Assembly (NCBI GenBank): GCA_009773615.1
Contig: WSYA01000009.1
Location: 1 to 47,067 of the forward strand
Source: Gallionellaceae bacterium
GTDB lineage: Bacteria; Pseudomonadota; Gammaproteobacteria; Burkholderiales; Gallionellaceae
DNA length: 47,067 nucleotides
Direction: 5' to 3'
The notes beneath the pieces were generated by a model, which had not been told where the DNA came from, searched no databases, and saw only the letters and a list, made by a program, of their open reading frames with translations. Positions 26,689 through 34,620 of the stretch are shown here, piece by piece. The number at the start of each line of letters is the position of its first letter. The stretch's first letter is position 1. A program made the translations under genes and the position numbers.

Positions 26689-26718
26689 GATGTTTAGGTC
26701 GGTTGAACGTGGCGCGGA

Positions 26719-28653
26719 TTATAGCTTGAAGCTGCGCACTGCATGTTTAAAGGCATGCAGTGCGCCTGCTTCACGTTGGTTCCGGTAGCGCAGGGAGATG
26801 TACTGCGCTGTGATGTCGGCGATGGCCACCGCATGTTGTGGTTGCTGTTGAGCCGCGCGATTAGCGAAGTCCTGTGCGCCCTCGTGCGGCGCACGCGCGA
26901 TGCCGGCCTTGGCGAGTTTCTTGCAGAATTTGAGATACAGCGTTTGCACCGCATCGGTGTCGCGCAAGCGTAGGCGGCGCAGCATGAGCATGGTAAAAAT
27001 CCCCGCCAGCATTGCCACGCCCGCCAGCATGTTCATCGCCAGTTTTTGCCAGGTGATGTCCTCCATGCCGAGGCGGGTCAGGAAGGCGAATTGGCGTTCG
27101 GTGTTGTAGCCCAGCACCCATTGGTTCCATTGGTTGGTCATGGCATCCAGATTGAAGCGCAGTTTATGCAACAGCGGCGATTGCGTGCGCGCGAAGAACG
27201 GCAGTGCTGTGTTGTTGGATAAGGCAGCACTGAGGTTGTTCTGGATGCGGCTCGGTGCGATGGCGGCAGTAGGGTCGTAACGCACCCAGCCACGCTGCGG
27301 TAGCCACGCCTCGACCCACGCGTGGGCATCCGATTGGCGCAGGATGTAGTAGCCGCCGAGGTCGTTGTATTCCCCGCCCTGATAGCCCGTGACCACCCTT
27401 GCCGGGATGCCCGCCGCGCGCATCAGAAACACGAAGCTGGAAGCGTAGTACTCGCAAAAGCCTTTGCGCGTCTCGAACAGGAAATCGTCCACACTGTTGA
27501 GGCCGAGCGGCGGCGGTTCCAGTGTGTATTCGAAACCGTTGCGGTTGAAGTGGGCGAGGGCGGCCCTGATCACCGCTTCATCGCCGGTGTTTTGCGCCCG
27601 CCATTCCGCTGCCAGTATTCTGGCGCGCGGGTTGTATCCCCTCGGCAAGGCGCGCGCGCGCTGCAACTGCTGCGGCGCTTCATCGGGACTGGCGCGATAG
27701 TTTAACTGCGAGGTGGCGCTATAGCGCAGGCGCGCATTCACCGGCTCTTTGTTCAGCAGCTGAAAATCCGAAGTGAATACATGCGGAATGGACACCGTGT
27801 CCGCTATGTCCAGCGCGAACAGCCACGGTTTGTTGTGCGGCTCCAGCGTCACGGTGTAGTCCACCGGCATGCCCGCATCCGCCAACTGTGGCGTTTGCAG
27901 GGTGATGCCGCGCCCGCGCGTCCAGGTGCGCCCGTCGAAATCCCATAATACCGGGCCGCGCCAATACATCTGTTCGCGCGGCGGAACCTTGTCTTTGTAG
28001 GTGACGCGAAAAGCCACAGCATCGGACAGCGACAGCTTGCTCATGCTGCCCGGCGACATGGTGTCGGACAAGCCGCTGCTGGCGTAAGCGTCCTGCGGCA
28101 AGCCCCACAGCGGGCCCTGCACGCGCGGGAACAACACGAAGATCAGCAGCGACAGCGGGATGGCTTGCAGCAGGATGACTCCGGCGATGCGCAGGCGCGG
28201 CTTTAAGCCGAGACTGCCGGTCTGCATTTGCACCCAGGCGGTCATGATCACCAACAGCGTGAACAGCATGAAAAGCGCGGTGGGGATGCTCTGCGAGTAG
28301 AAGAAATTGGTGATGATGATGAAGCAGGACAGGTAGATCAGCACCGTGGCATCGCGCACCGCGCGCAGTTCCAGCAGCTTGAGCGCGGCGAGCAGGATCA
28401 GCAGCGTGACGCCGACTTCACGCCCGAACAAAGCATGAAAACTGATAGCGATGCCGCCCACGCAGGCGAGAGTGATGAGCAGCAACAGCCCGCGCGAGGG
28501 CAGCGCGTTGCCGCTGGCGGTGAGGTAAGCGCGCCAACCCAGCAAGATCAGTCCAACGCCGTTGACCCACAGCGGCAGATGGTCGGCATGCGGTGCGCTG
28601 ACCAGCAGGATGCTGGCGATCAGGCCGTAGATGAGCGGGGCGGAGAGTTTCAA
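26719..28653 (-). CDS. TgpA-type membrane transglutaminase-like protein
   Basis: About 645 residues. Six or more N-terminal helices (DUF3488 part) are followed by a periplasmic transglutaminase core with cysteine in RKGFCEYYASSFVFLMRAAG, histidine in SDAHAWVEAWLP and aspartate in WVRYDPTAAI. One more helix (MLAGVAMLAGIFTMLML) precedes a DUF4129-like tail. I favour a TTG start at 28653, because GGAG lies eight bases upstream and it overlaps the DUF58 stop as TTGA; an ATG at 28695 would overlap DUF58 by 46 bases. It is one half of the conserved DUF58-TgpA pair. The substrate is unknown. Confidence 0.88.
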   Translation of the reverse strand: MKLSAPLIYGLIASILLVSAPHADHLPLWVNGVGLILLGWRAYLTASGNALPSRGLLLLITLACVGGIAISFHALFGREVGVTLLILLAALKLLELRAVRDATVLIYLSCFIIITNFFYSQSIPTALFMLFTLLVIMTAWVQMQTGSLGLKPRLRIAGVILLQAIPLSLLIFVLFPRVQGPLWGLPQDAYASSGLSDTMSPGSMSKLSLSDAVAFRVTYKDKVPPREQMYWRGPVLWDFDGRTWTRGRGITLQTPQLADAGMPVDYTVTLEPHNKPWLFALDIADTVSIPHVFTSDFQLLNKEPVNARLRYSATSQLNYRASPDEAPQQLQRARALPRGYNPRARILAAEWRAQNTGDEAVIRAALAHFNRNGFEYTLEPPPLGLNSVDDFLFETRKGFCEYYASSFVFLMRAAGIPARVVTGYQGGEYNDLGGYYILRQSDAHAWVEAWLPQRGWVRYDPTAAIAPSRIQNNLSAALSNNTALPFFARTQSPLLHKLRFNLDAMTNQWNQWVLGYNTERQFAFLTRLGMEDITWQKLAMNMLAGVAMLAGIFTMLMLRRLRLRDTDAVQTLYLKFCKKLAKAGIARAPHEGAQDFANRAAQQQPQHAVAIADITAQYISLRYRNQREAGALHAFKHAVRSFKL

Positions 28654-29606
28654 GATGATTGCTCCGTACCGAATAGCGCCAGCACTCGCAAACACTCTGC
28701 TCTATGTGTTGACCCCTGCGCGGGAGGTAATTCAAGCTGCGCCAGCCGCAATCCGTAATGCAAACCCTGCGCCTCCGCATCCAGTACCCAGCGCGTCAGC
28801 AGTTCCAGTTTGCGTTCGGTCGCGATGTTCGGCAACTGCGACCAGTCCAACCACAAGTCCTGCCCCTGTGGTGCGGAAAATTGTTTGACCTGCAAGCCCT
28901 GTTCGCGCGCCAAGGCTTTCCACGCGATACGCGGCAAGGCGTCGCCTGCCACGTAGTTGCGTAGGCCGGAGAAATCTTCATCCCCCTTTGTCATTGCTTT
29001 GCCATTGCCGTTTTGTGAGGAGACGGCGGGCAAGGGTTGCGCTGCGGCAGGTTTTGGGTAGACCAGACACTGCACGTCGAAGTGGATGTATGTCCACGCA
29101 TGGAACAGCCCGAGCGGAAATTCGGTGTGCAGCGTTAAACGTCCGCTGTCCAGCCAGCCGCGCCGTGTGGCGGGTAGGGGGAGTTCAATAGCCGTGGAGC
29201 GTTGCGCGGGCAGGTCAAATACCGTGCGATGTCCGGTATCGTCGTGGAGATGGAGCTGATGCCGGTCCAGTGTGCCCGGATTGTTAAAGTGAAAAACGAA
29301 GCGTGCCTGTTCATCGGTGAATACCGGTGCAACATGTCCGGCTTTAATTTCAAGTTGCGCCATGTTGCGAAAGGCATGCAGCATGCTCATGCCGCCCGCC
29401 GTGGCGAGCAGGAAGGTGAGCACATATCCCAGACTCAGGTTGTAGTTGATGTCGCCCAACAGCATCAGCACCAATACCAGCGCAAACCCCAAGCCTTGAC
29501 GCGTGGGAATGATATAGATGCGGCGCTGGTTGAGCACCACTGTGCCGCTCTCGACCGTACGGCGGAAAGCCCAGTTGCGAAATTTTTGTCTGAATGAATT
29601 GAACAC
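28650..29606 (-). CDS. DUF58 domain protein
   Basis: A 318-residue protein with two N-terminal helices (IPTRQGLGFALVLVLMLLGD; YNLSLGYVLTFLLATAGGM). The DUF58 mark is GDEDFSGLRNYVAGDALPRIAWKALAR, followed by the von Willebrand-like start QDLWLDWSQL. DUF58 proteins normally sit after a MoxR ATPase and before a TgpA-type gene; here no MoxR gene is adjacent, as the next upstream gene is sdhC on the other strand. The role is probably in envelope or complex assembly. Confidence 0.88.
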   Translation of the reverse strand: MFNSFRQKFRNWAFRRTVESGTVVLNQRRIYIIPTRQGLGFALVLVLMLLGDINYNLSLGYVLTFLLATAGGMSMLHAFRNMAQLEIKAGHVAPVFTDEQARFVFHFNNPGTLDRHQLHLHDDTGHRTVFDLPAQRSTAIELPLPATRRGWLDSGRLTLHTEFPLGLFHAWTYIHFDVQCLVYPKPAAAQPLPAVSSQNGNGKAMTKGDEDFSGLRNYVAGDALPRIAWKALAREQGLQVKQFSAPQGQDLWLDWSQLPNIATERKLELLTRWVLDAEAQGLHYGLRLAQLELPPAQGSTHRAECLRVLALFGTEQSS

Positions 29607-29630
29607 GGGAAAGGCCAGCTATGCGTACGG

Positions 29631-29659
29631 CGTCACCGTACCTTGATGATACGGTGACG
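29631..29659. promoter_or_regulatory. 10-bp perfect inverted repeat in the divergent DUF58/sdhC promoter region
   Basis: CGTCACCGTA (29631-29640) and TACGGTGACG (29650-29659) flank a 9-base loop. They lie 25 bases upstream of the DUF58 start and about 95 bases upstream of sdhC. The symmetry fits an operator controlling one or both divergent genes. No T-run follows, so a terminator is less likely. The binding protein is unknown. Confidence 0.45.
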
Positions 29660-29753
29660 TCAACAAGGTAAGCTATAGATACTCGGCTATCCAAGTAGCG
29701 CAAAAAAAATGCTGCGGGTGTAAGATTGCGCATCATTTTGCGAGCCGGTCACA

Positions 29754-30128
29754 ATGCACAAACAACGTCCAAAGCACCTCGCGCTGCACCTCATTAAACT
29801 TCCCTTGGCTGGATACGTTTCCATTTTGCACCGCGTCAGCGGCATGCTGCTGTTCTTGGCGCTGCCGTTGTTGCTGTGGGCCTTGCAAGCCAGCCTGCGT
29901 TCCATCGAGACCCACTCCCGTCTCATGGAGATATTGCAGCAGCCCTTGAGCAGGCTGGTGTGGCTGGGGCTGTTGTGGGCATTTCTGCATCACTTCTGCG
30001 CGGGCATCCGCTATCTGGCTATCGATCTGCATCTGACTTCCAGTCTGGCAAAAGCGCGCTCCAGCAGCAAATGGGTGTTGGGCATCAGCCTGCTGCTGAC
30101 TGTTTTGATTGGAGCAAAGCTATGGTAA
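29754..30128 (+). CDS. sdhC: Succinate dehydrogenase cytochrome b556 subunit
   Basis: A 124-residue three-helix membrane anchor of complex II. The family marks are the N-terminal RPKHLALHLIKLPLAGYVSI then LHRVSG, and the heme ligand histidine region FLHHFCAGIRYLAIDLH. With SdhD it holds heme b and the ubiquinone site. It opens the sdhCDAB operon and overlaps sdhD by seven bases. The ribosome site is weak. Confidence 0.93.
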   Translation: MHKQRPKHLALHLIKLPLAGYVSILHRVSGMLLFLALPLLLWALQASLRSIETHSRLMEILQQPLSRLVWLGLLWAFLHHFCAGIRYLAIDLHLTSSLAKARSSSKWVLGISLLLTVLIGAKLW

Positions 30129-30469
30129 ATCGCGTGGTGACGGGAGCGCATTACGGTTTGCGCGATTGGCTGGCGCAGCGCATCACCGCCGTGGTGATGG
30201 CGCTGTTCACCTTGTTCGTTGCGGTGTATCTGCTGCTGCAACCTGCGGTCGACTACGATGTATGGGCGGGCTTGTTCTCCAATAATGTGATGCGCTCTTT
30301 TGCGCTGCTGTTCCTGCTCAGTCTGTTCTATCACGCGTGGATCGGGGTGCGTGATATTGTGATGGATTACGTCAAGCCCGCGAGCGTGCGTTTGCTGGTT
30401 CATGTGGCGGTTATTTTGGCTTTGGTACTTTATGTGATCTGGTCAGTGCAGATACTTTGGGGGATGTGA
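30122..30469 (+). CDS. sdhD: Succinate dehydrogenase membrane anchor subunit
   Basis: A 115-residue three-helix protein starting MVNRVVTGAHYGLRDWLAQR, with the typical RITAVVMALFTLF stretch. The heme-side histidine and the conserved aspartate-tyrosine pair are in FYHAWIGVRDIVMDYVKP. The start at 30122 is chosen within a longer open frame whose earlier part is antiphase to sdhC. A REP-like hairpin follows its stop by one base. Confidence 0.92.
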   Translation: MVNRVVTGAHYGLRDWLAQRITAVVMALFTLFVAVYLLLQPAVDYDVWAGLFSNNVMRSFALLFLLSLFYHAWIGVRDIVMDYVKPASVRLLVHVAVILALVLYVIWSVQILWGM

Positions 30470-30470
30470 T

Positions 30471-30497
30471 GTAGGAGCGGGTGCTGCCCGCTCCTGC
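30471..30497. repeat. REP-like palindrome between sdhD and sdhA
   Basis: GTAGGAGCGGG (30471-30481) pairs with CCCGCTCCTGC (30487-30497) across a 5-base loop. It begins one base after the sdhD stop, and the sdhA ribosome site (GGAG) starts three bases after it. A stable hairpin here could shape relative expression or mRNA decay within the sdh operon. No T-run follows. Confidence 0.75.
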
Positions 30498-30507
30498 ACG
30501 GAGATAA

Positions 30508-32274
30508 ATGATGGCAATAACTAAAAGAACATTCGATGTGGTCGTCGTCGGTGCTGGCGGTGCGGGCATGCGCGCGGCTTTGCAACTTTCCCAGGCAGGT
30601 TTGAAAGTGGCGGTGCTGTCCAAAGTGTTTCCGACGCGCTCGCATACGGTCGCGGCGCAGGGCGGTATCGCCGCCTCGCTGGGTAATGTCAAAGAAGATA
30701 ACTGGCACTGGCATATGTACGACACGGTGAAAGGTTCGGACTATCTGGGCGATCAGGATGCCATCGAATACATGTGTCGCGCCGCGCCGGAAGTGGTGTA
30801 CGAACTGGAGCATTTCGGCATGCCGTTCGACCGTACGGAAAACGGCAAGATTTATCAGCGCCCGTTCGGCGGACACATGCAGGATTACGGAAAAACCCCC
30901 GTGGACAGGGCCTGTGCGGCTGCCGACCGCACCGGACATGCGCTGCTGCACACCTTGTACCAGCAGAACGTGCAGGCCAACACCAACTTTTTTGTGGAAT
31001 GGATGGCGCTGGATTTGATCCGCGACGAAGACGGCGATGTGCTGGGCGTGGTGGCGATGGAGATAGAGACCTCCGAAGTGATGATTCTGCACGCGCGCGC
31101 CACGTTGTTCGCCACCGGCGGCGCGGGACGCATCTTCGCGGCCAGCACCAATGCCTATATCAACACCGGCGACGGCCTCGGAATGGCGGCGCGCGCGGGC
31201 ATTCCGCTGGAGGATATGGAGTTCTTTCAATTCCACCCGACCGGCGTGTACGGTGCGGGTGTGCTTATCACCGAAGGCGTGCGAGGCGAGGGCGGTTATC
31301 TGGTGAACAAGGACGGCGAGCGTTTCATGCCGCGCTATGCGCCGAACGCCAAAGATTTGGCCAGCCGCGATGTGGTGTCGCGCGCGATGGCGACCGAGAT
31401 CAAGGAGGGGCGCGGTTGCGGCCCCAAGGGCGACCATGTGTTGCTCAAACTGGATCATCTGGGCGACGACGTGATTCGTCACCGCTTGCCGGGCATCCGC
31501 GACATCGCGCTCAAATTCGCCCATGTCGATCCGGCCAAAGCGCCTATCCCGGTGGTGCCGACCGCGCATTACATGATGGGCGGCATCCCGACCAACTATC
31601 GCGGGCAAGTCGTCGCCCCTCACAGCACTGCGCCGGAAGACGTGGTGCAGGGGTTCTATGCGGTGGGCGAATGCGCCTGCGTATCGGTGCACGGGGCGAA
31701 CCGTCTCGGCTGCAACTCGCTGCTCGATCTGATCGTGTTCGGGCGCGCGGCCGGACGCCAGATCATCGAAGATTTGAAACTCAATCCGCATCACAAACCG
31801 CTGCCCGCCGATGCGGCAGACCGCCCTTTGGCACGGCTGGCGCGGTTGGAAAACCAGAAACACGGAGAGCGCGTGGCGGATGTCGGAGCGGAAATGCGCG
31901 AAGTCATGCAGGCGCACTGCGGTGTGTTCCGCTTCCCCGATTTGCTGGCGGCAGGTGTGACGAAAATCCGCGAAGTCGCCGAACGCGCGAAGAGCACTGT
32001 CATCAACGATCAAAGCAAGGTGTTCAACACCGCGCGTGTCGAGGCGTTGGAGTTGGACAACTTGATCGAGGTCGCGCAAGCTACCATGATCGCCGCCGCC
32101 GCGCGCGAAGAAAGCCGTGGCGCTCATGCCCGCGACGACTTCCCCGAGCGCGACGACAAAAAATGGCTGAAGCACTCGCTGTTCTACAGCGAAGACCAGC
32201 GTCTCGATTACAAGCCCGTGCGCCTGAAACCGCTGACGGTGGAGTCGTTTCCGCTTAAAGCCCGTGTCTATTAG
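30508..32274 (+). CDS. sdhA: Succinate dehydrogenase flavoprotein subunit
   Basis: A 588-residue FAD protein that oxidises succinate to fumarate. The N-terminal FAD fold is [20 protein letters not shown], and the covalent flavin histidine is in [20 protein letters not shown]. The catalytic region includes [15 protein letters not shown], and [20 protein letters not shown] is conserved. Two ATGs in tandem at 30508 and 30511 are both possible starts. Covalent flavin attachment would be helped by SdhE, encoded two genes later. Confidence 0.97.
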   Translation: MMAITKRTFDVVVVGAGGAGMRAALQLSQAGLKVAVLSKVFPTRSHTVAAQGGIAASLGNVKEDNWHWHMYDTVKGSDYLGDQDAIEYMCRAAPEVVYELEHFGMPFDRTENGKIYQRPFGGHMQDYGKTPVDRACAAADRTGHALLHTLYQQNVQANTNFFVEWMALDLIRDEDGDVLGVVAMEIETSEVMILHARATLFATGGAGRIFAASTNAYINTGDGLGMAARAGIPLEDMEFFQFHPTGVYGAGVLITEGVRGEGGYLVNKDGERFMPRYAPNAKDLASRDVVSRAMATEIKEGRGCGPKGDHVLLKLDHLGDDVIRHRLPGIRDIALKFAHVDPAKAPIPVVPTAHYMMGGIPTNYRGQVVAPHSTAPEDVVQGFYAVGECACVSVHGANRLGCNSLLDLIVFGRAAGRQIIEDLKLNPHHKPLPADAADRPLARLARLENQKHGERVADVGAEMREVMQAHCGVFRFPDLLAAGVTKIREVAERAKSTVINDQSKVFNTARVEALELDNLIEVAQATMIAAAAREESRGAHARDDFPERDDKKWLKHSLFYSEDQRLDYKPVRLKPLTVESFPLKARVY

Positions 32275-32288
32275 GTAGGAGCGTTACG

Positions 32289-32984
32289 ATGAAATTTAGA
32301 ATCTACCGCTACAACCCCGATGCCGACGCGGCTCCGTACATGCAGGACTACGACCTCAGCTTCGCGGCGGGTGATGCGATGTTGCTGGATGCGCTGATGA
32401 GGTTGCGCGAACAGGACGACAGCATCGGCTTCCGCAAATCCTGCCGCGAGGGCGTGTGCGGCTCGGATGCGATGAACATCAACGGGCGCAACGGCTTGGC
32501 GTGCGTCACGCCGTTGTCGAGCTTGAAGCAGCCGATCGAGATTCGCCCGTTGCCGGGATTGCCCGTTATCCGCGACCTGATCGTGGATATGTCGCAGTTT
32601 TTCAAGCAATACCATTCGATCAAGCCGTATCTCATCAACAACGATCCGCCGCCCGAGACCGAGCGTCTGCAATCGCCCGAAGAGCGCAAGGAGTTGGACG
32701 GTTTGTACGAGTGTATTTTGTGCGGTTGCTGCACCACTTCGTGCCCCTCGTTCTGGTGGAATCCGGATAAGTTCGTCGGTCCGGCCGGGCTGTTGCAGGC
32801 CTATCGCTTCATCGCCGACACGCGCGATCAGGCGACGGCGGAGCGGCTGGACAATCTGGAAGACCCATATCGACTGTTCCGCTGCCACACCATCATGAAC
32901 TGCGTGGACGTATGCCCCAAGGAACTGAATCCGACGGAAGCCATCGGCAAGATCAAAGACATGATGATAAAAAGGATTGTATGA
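32289..32984 (+). CDS. sdhB: Succinate dehydrogenase iron-sulfur subunit
   Basis: A 231-residue protein carrying three iron-sulfur clusters. The 2Fe-2S motif is CREGVCGSDAM with a later cysteine in NGRNGLAC. The 4Fe-4S motif is CILCGCCTTSCPSFWW. The 3Fe-4S motif is CHTIMNCVDVCPKELNP. The ribosome site (GTAGGAG) is just before the ATG. The stop overlaps sdhE as ATGA. Confidence 0.97.
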   Translation: MKFRIYRYNPDADAAPYMQDYDLSFAAGDAMLLDALMRLREQDDSIGFRKSCREGVCGSDAMNINGRNGLACVTPLSSLKQPIEIRPLPGLPVIRDLIVDMSQFFKQYHSIKPYLINNDPPPETERLQSPEERKELDGLYECILCGCCTTSCPSFWWNPDKFVGPAGLLQAYRFIADTRDQATAERLDNLEDPYRLFRCHTIMNCVDVCPKELNPTEAIGKIKDMMIKRIV

Positions 32985-33241
32985 CGTCGGATAGAATTGC
33001 GCCCGATGCAGTGGAGCTAGCGCGGTTGCGCTGGCGTTGTCGGCGCGGCTTGCTGGAGTTGGATATCGTGCTGGGGCGTTTTGTAGAGCGGCAGTATGCG
33101 GGGCTGGATCCGCCGCAGAAAGTCGTGTTCGATGTCTTGTTAGACCTTCCCGATAACACGCTGTGGGATAGAATCACCGGTAAGGAGCCGACCGAACATA
33201 AGGCCCAGAATGAACTGTTGGAATTGATCAATGCGGTGTAG
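32981..33241 (+). CDS. sdhE: FAD assembly factor SdhE
   Basis: An 86-residue protein of the SdhE/Sdh5 (YgfY) family, which helps attach FAD to SdhA. The diagnostic RGxxE motif is in RCRRGLLELDIVLGRFV, and the C-terminal part has LLDLPDNTLWDRITGKE. It starts at 32981 on the ATGA overlap with sdhB; the open frame upstream is antiphase to sdhB. Its stop codon (33239-33241) lies inside a REP-like palindrome, so that repeat may have supplied the last bases. Confidence 0.92.
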   Translation: MTSDRIAPDAVELARLRWRCRRGLLELDIVLGRFVERQYAGLDPPQKVVFDVLLDLPDNTLWDRITGKEPTEHKAQNELLELINAV

Positions 33242-33295
33242 GAGCGGGACTTGTCCGCGAATTTTAATTGGATCGCGGGCGTGACCCGCTCCTAC
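33238..33295. repeat. REP-like palindrome between sdhE and gltA
   Basis: The left arm GTAGGAGCGGGACTTGTCCGCGA, in two parts (33238-33260), is the inverted match of 33273-33295, which ends GACCCGCTCCTAC, with a few mismatches. The loop is 12 bases. The element includes the sdhE stop codon and ends 16 bases before the gltA start. It separates the sdh genes from the gltA-sucAB genes. Confidence 0.75.
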
Positions 33296-33311
33296 AGGGG
33301 GAGAAGAGAAT

Positions 33312-34598
33312 ATGGAAAGTAAACGTATCGCAACGCTGACGATGGATGACGGGCGCAGTATCGAGCTGCCGATTTTGTCGGGTACGCTCGGGCCGGATGT
33401 GCTCGATTTGCGCAATCTGGCGAAATTGGGTTTGTTCACCTACGACCCCGCCTTCTTTTCGACGGCAAGCTGTTCTTCCAAAATTACTTTCATCGATGGC
33501 GATGCGGGGTTGCTTTACTACCGTGGCTACCCCATCGAACAGTTGGCGGAGAAGTCGGACTTTCTGGAAGTTTGCTATCTGCTGCTGAACGGCGAGCTGC
33601 CGACTCCAACGCAACAGGCGGAGTTCCGCGAGCTCATCACGCATCACACCATGGTGCATGACCAGTTGGCGCGTTTCTTCAACGGCTTCCGTCGCGATGC
33701 GCATCCGATGGCGGTGATGGTCGGTGTGGTTGGCGCGCTGTCGGCGTTTTATCACGACTCGCTCGATATCAATAACCCGGAGCACCGCGAAATTTCGGCT
33801 CACCGCCTGCTGGCCAAGGTGCCGACCATCGCCGCAATGACGCACAAATACAATATAGGCGAGCCGTTCGTGTACCCCAAGAACAAGTTCAACTATGTCG
33901 AGAATTTTATGTACATGATGTTTGCCACGCCCGCTGAGGAATATGTGCCGAACCCGGTGCTGGTGCGGGCGCTGGAGCGTATCTTCATCCTGCATGCAGA
34001 CCACGAGCAGAATGCCTCGACCTCTACGGTGCGGTTGGCCGGATCGAGCGGCGCTAATCCGTTCGCCTGCGTCGCTTCGGGTATTGCCGCGCTGTGGGGC
34101 CCCGCGCACGGCGGCGCGAACGAGGCTGCGCTCAAGATGCTGGAAGAGATCGGTGATGTGTCGCACGTGAAGGAATATGTGCAGGGCGTGAAAGACAAGA
34201 AGTACAAGCTGATGGGCTTCGGTCACCGCGTTTACAAGAACATGGACCCGCGCGCTTCGGTGATGCGCCAGACCTGTTACGAAGTGCTCAAGGAGCTCAA
34301 GCTGGAAAACAACAAACTTTTCGAGCTGGCGATGGAATTGGAGAAGACCGCGTTGAGCGATCCGTATTTCATCGAGCGCAAGCTGTACCCGAACGTGGAC
34401 TTCTATTCCGGCATCGTGCTGCGCGCCATCGGCATACCGACCAATATGTTCACCGTGATTTTCGCTCTGGCGCGCACCATCGGTTGGGTGTCGCAGTGGA
34501 ACGAAATGATCGCCGATGCCGATCATAAGATCGGACGTCCACGCCAGTTGTACCTGGGCGAAAAGAAACGCGATTACGTGCCGATTAAAAAACGCTGA
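33312..34598 (+). CDS. gltA: Citrate synthase
   Basis: A 428-residue enzyme of the hexameric Gram-negative type that condenses acetyl-CoA and oxaloacetate. Key catalytic segments are [49 protein letters not shown] and the aspartate region [12 protein letters not shown]. The N-terminal domain typical of the NADH-sensitive form is present. The purine-rich GGGGGAGAAGAG upstream serves as the ribosome site. Confidence 0.97.
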   Translation: MESKRIATLTMDDGRSIELPILSGTLGPDVLDLRNLAKLGLFTYDPAFFSTASCSSKITFIDGDAGLLYYRGYPIEQLAEKSDFLEVCYLLLNGELPTPTQQAEFRELITHHTMVHDQLARFFNGFRRDAHPMAVMVGVVGALSAFYHDSLDINNPEHREISAHRLLAKVPTIAAMTHKYNIGEPFVYPKNKFNYVENFMYMMFATPAEEYVPNPVLVRALERIFILHADHEQNASTSTVRLAGSSGANPFACVASGIAALWGPAHGGANEAALKMLEEIGDVSHVKEYVQGVKDKKYKLMGFGHRVYKNMDPRASVMRQTCYEVLKELKLENNKLFELAMELEKTALSDPYFIERKLYPNVDFYSGIVLRAIGIPTNMFTVIFALARTIGWVSQWNEMIADADHKIGRPRQLYLGEKKRDYVPIKKR

Positions 34599-34620
34599 GC
34601 CAAGCTGACAGGAATAAGCC

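Noticed and set aside
30430..32175. A 581-codon open frame antisense to sdhA, and similar ones opposite ileS and gltA
   Set aside because: Low-complexity, histidine/arginine-rich translation with no family signal; shadows of the sense genes.
32275..32283. GTAGGAGCG before sdhB as a fifth REP copy
   Set aside because: Only one half-arm is present with no inverted partner; it serves as the sdhB ribosome site.
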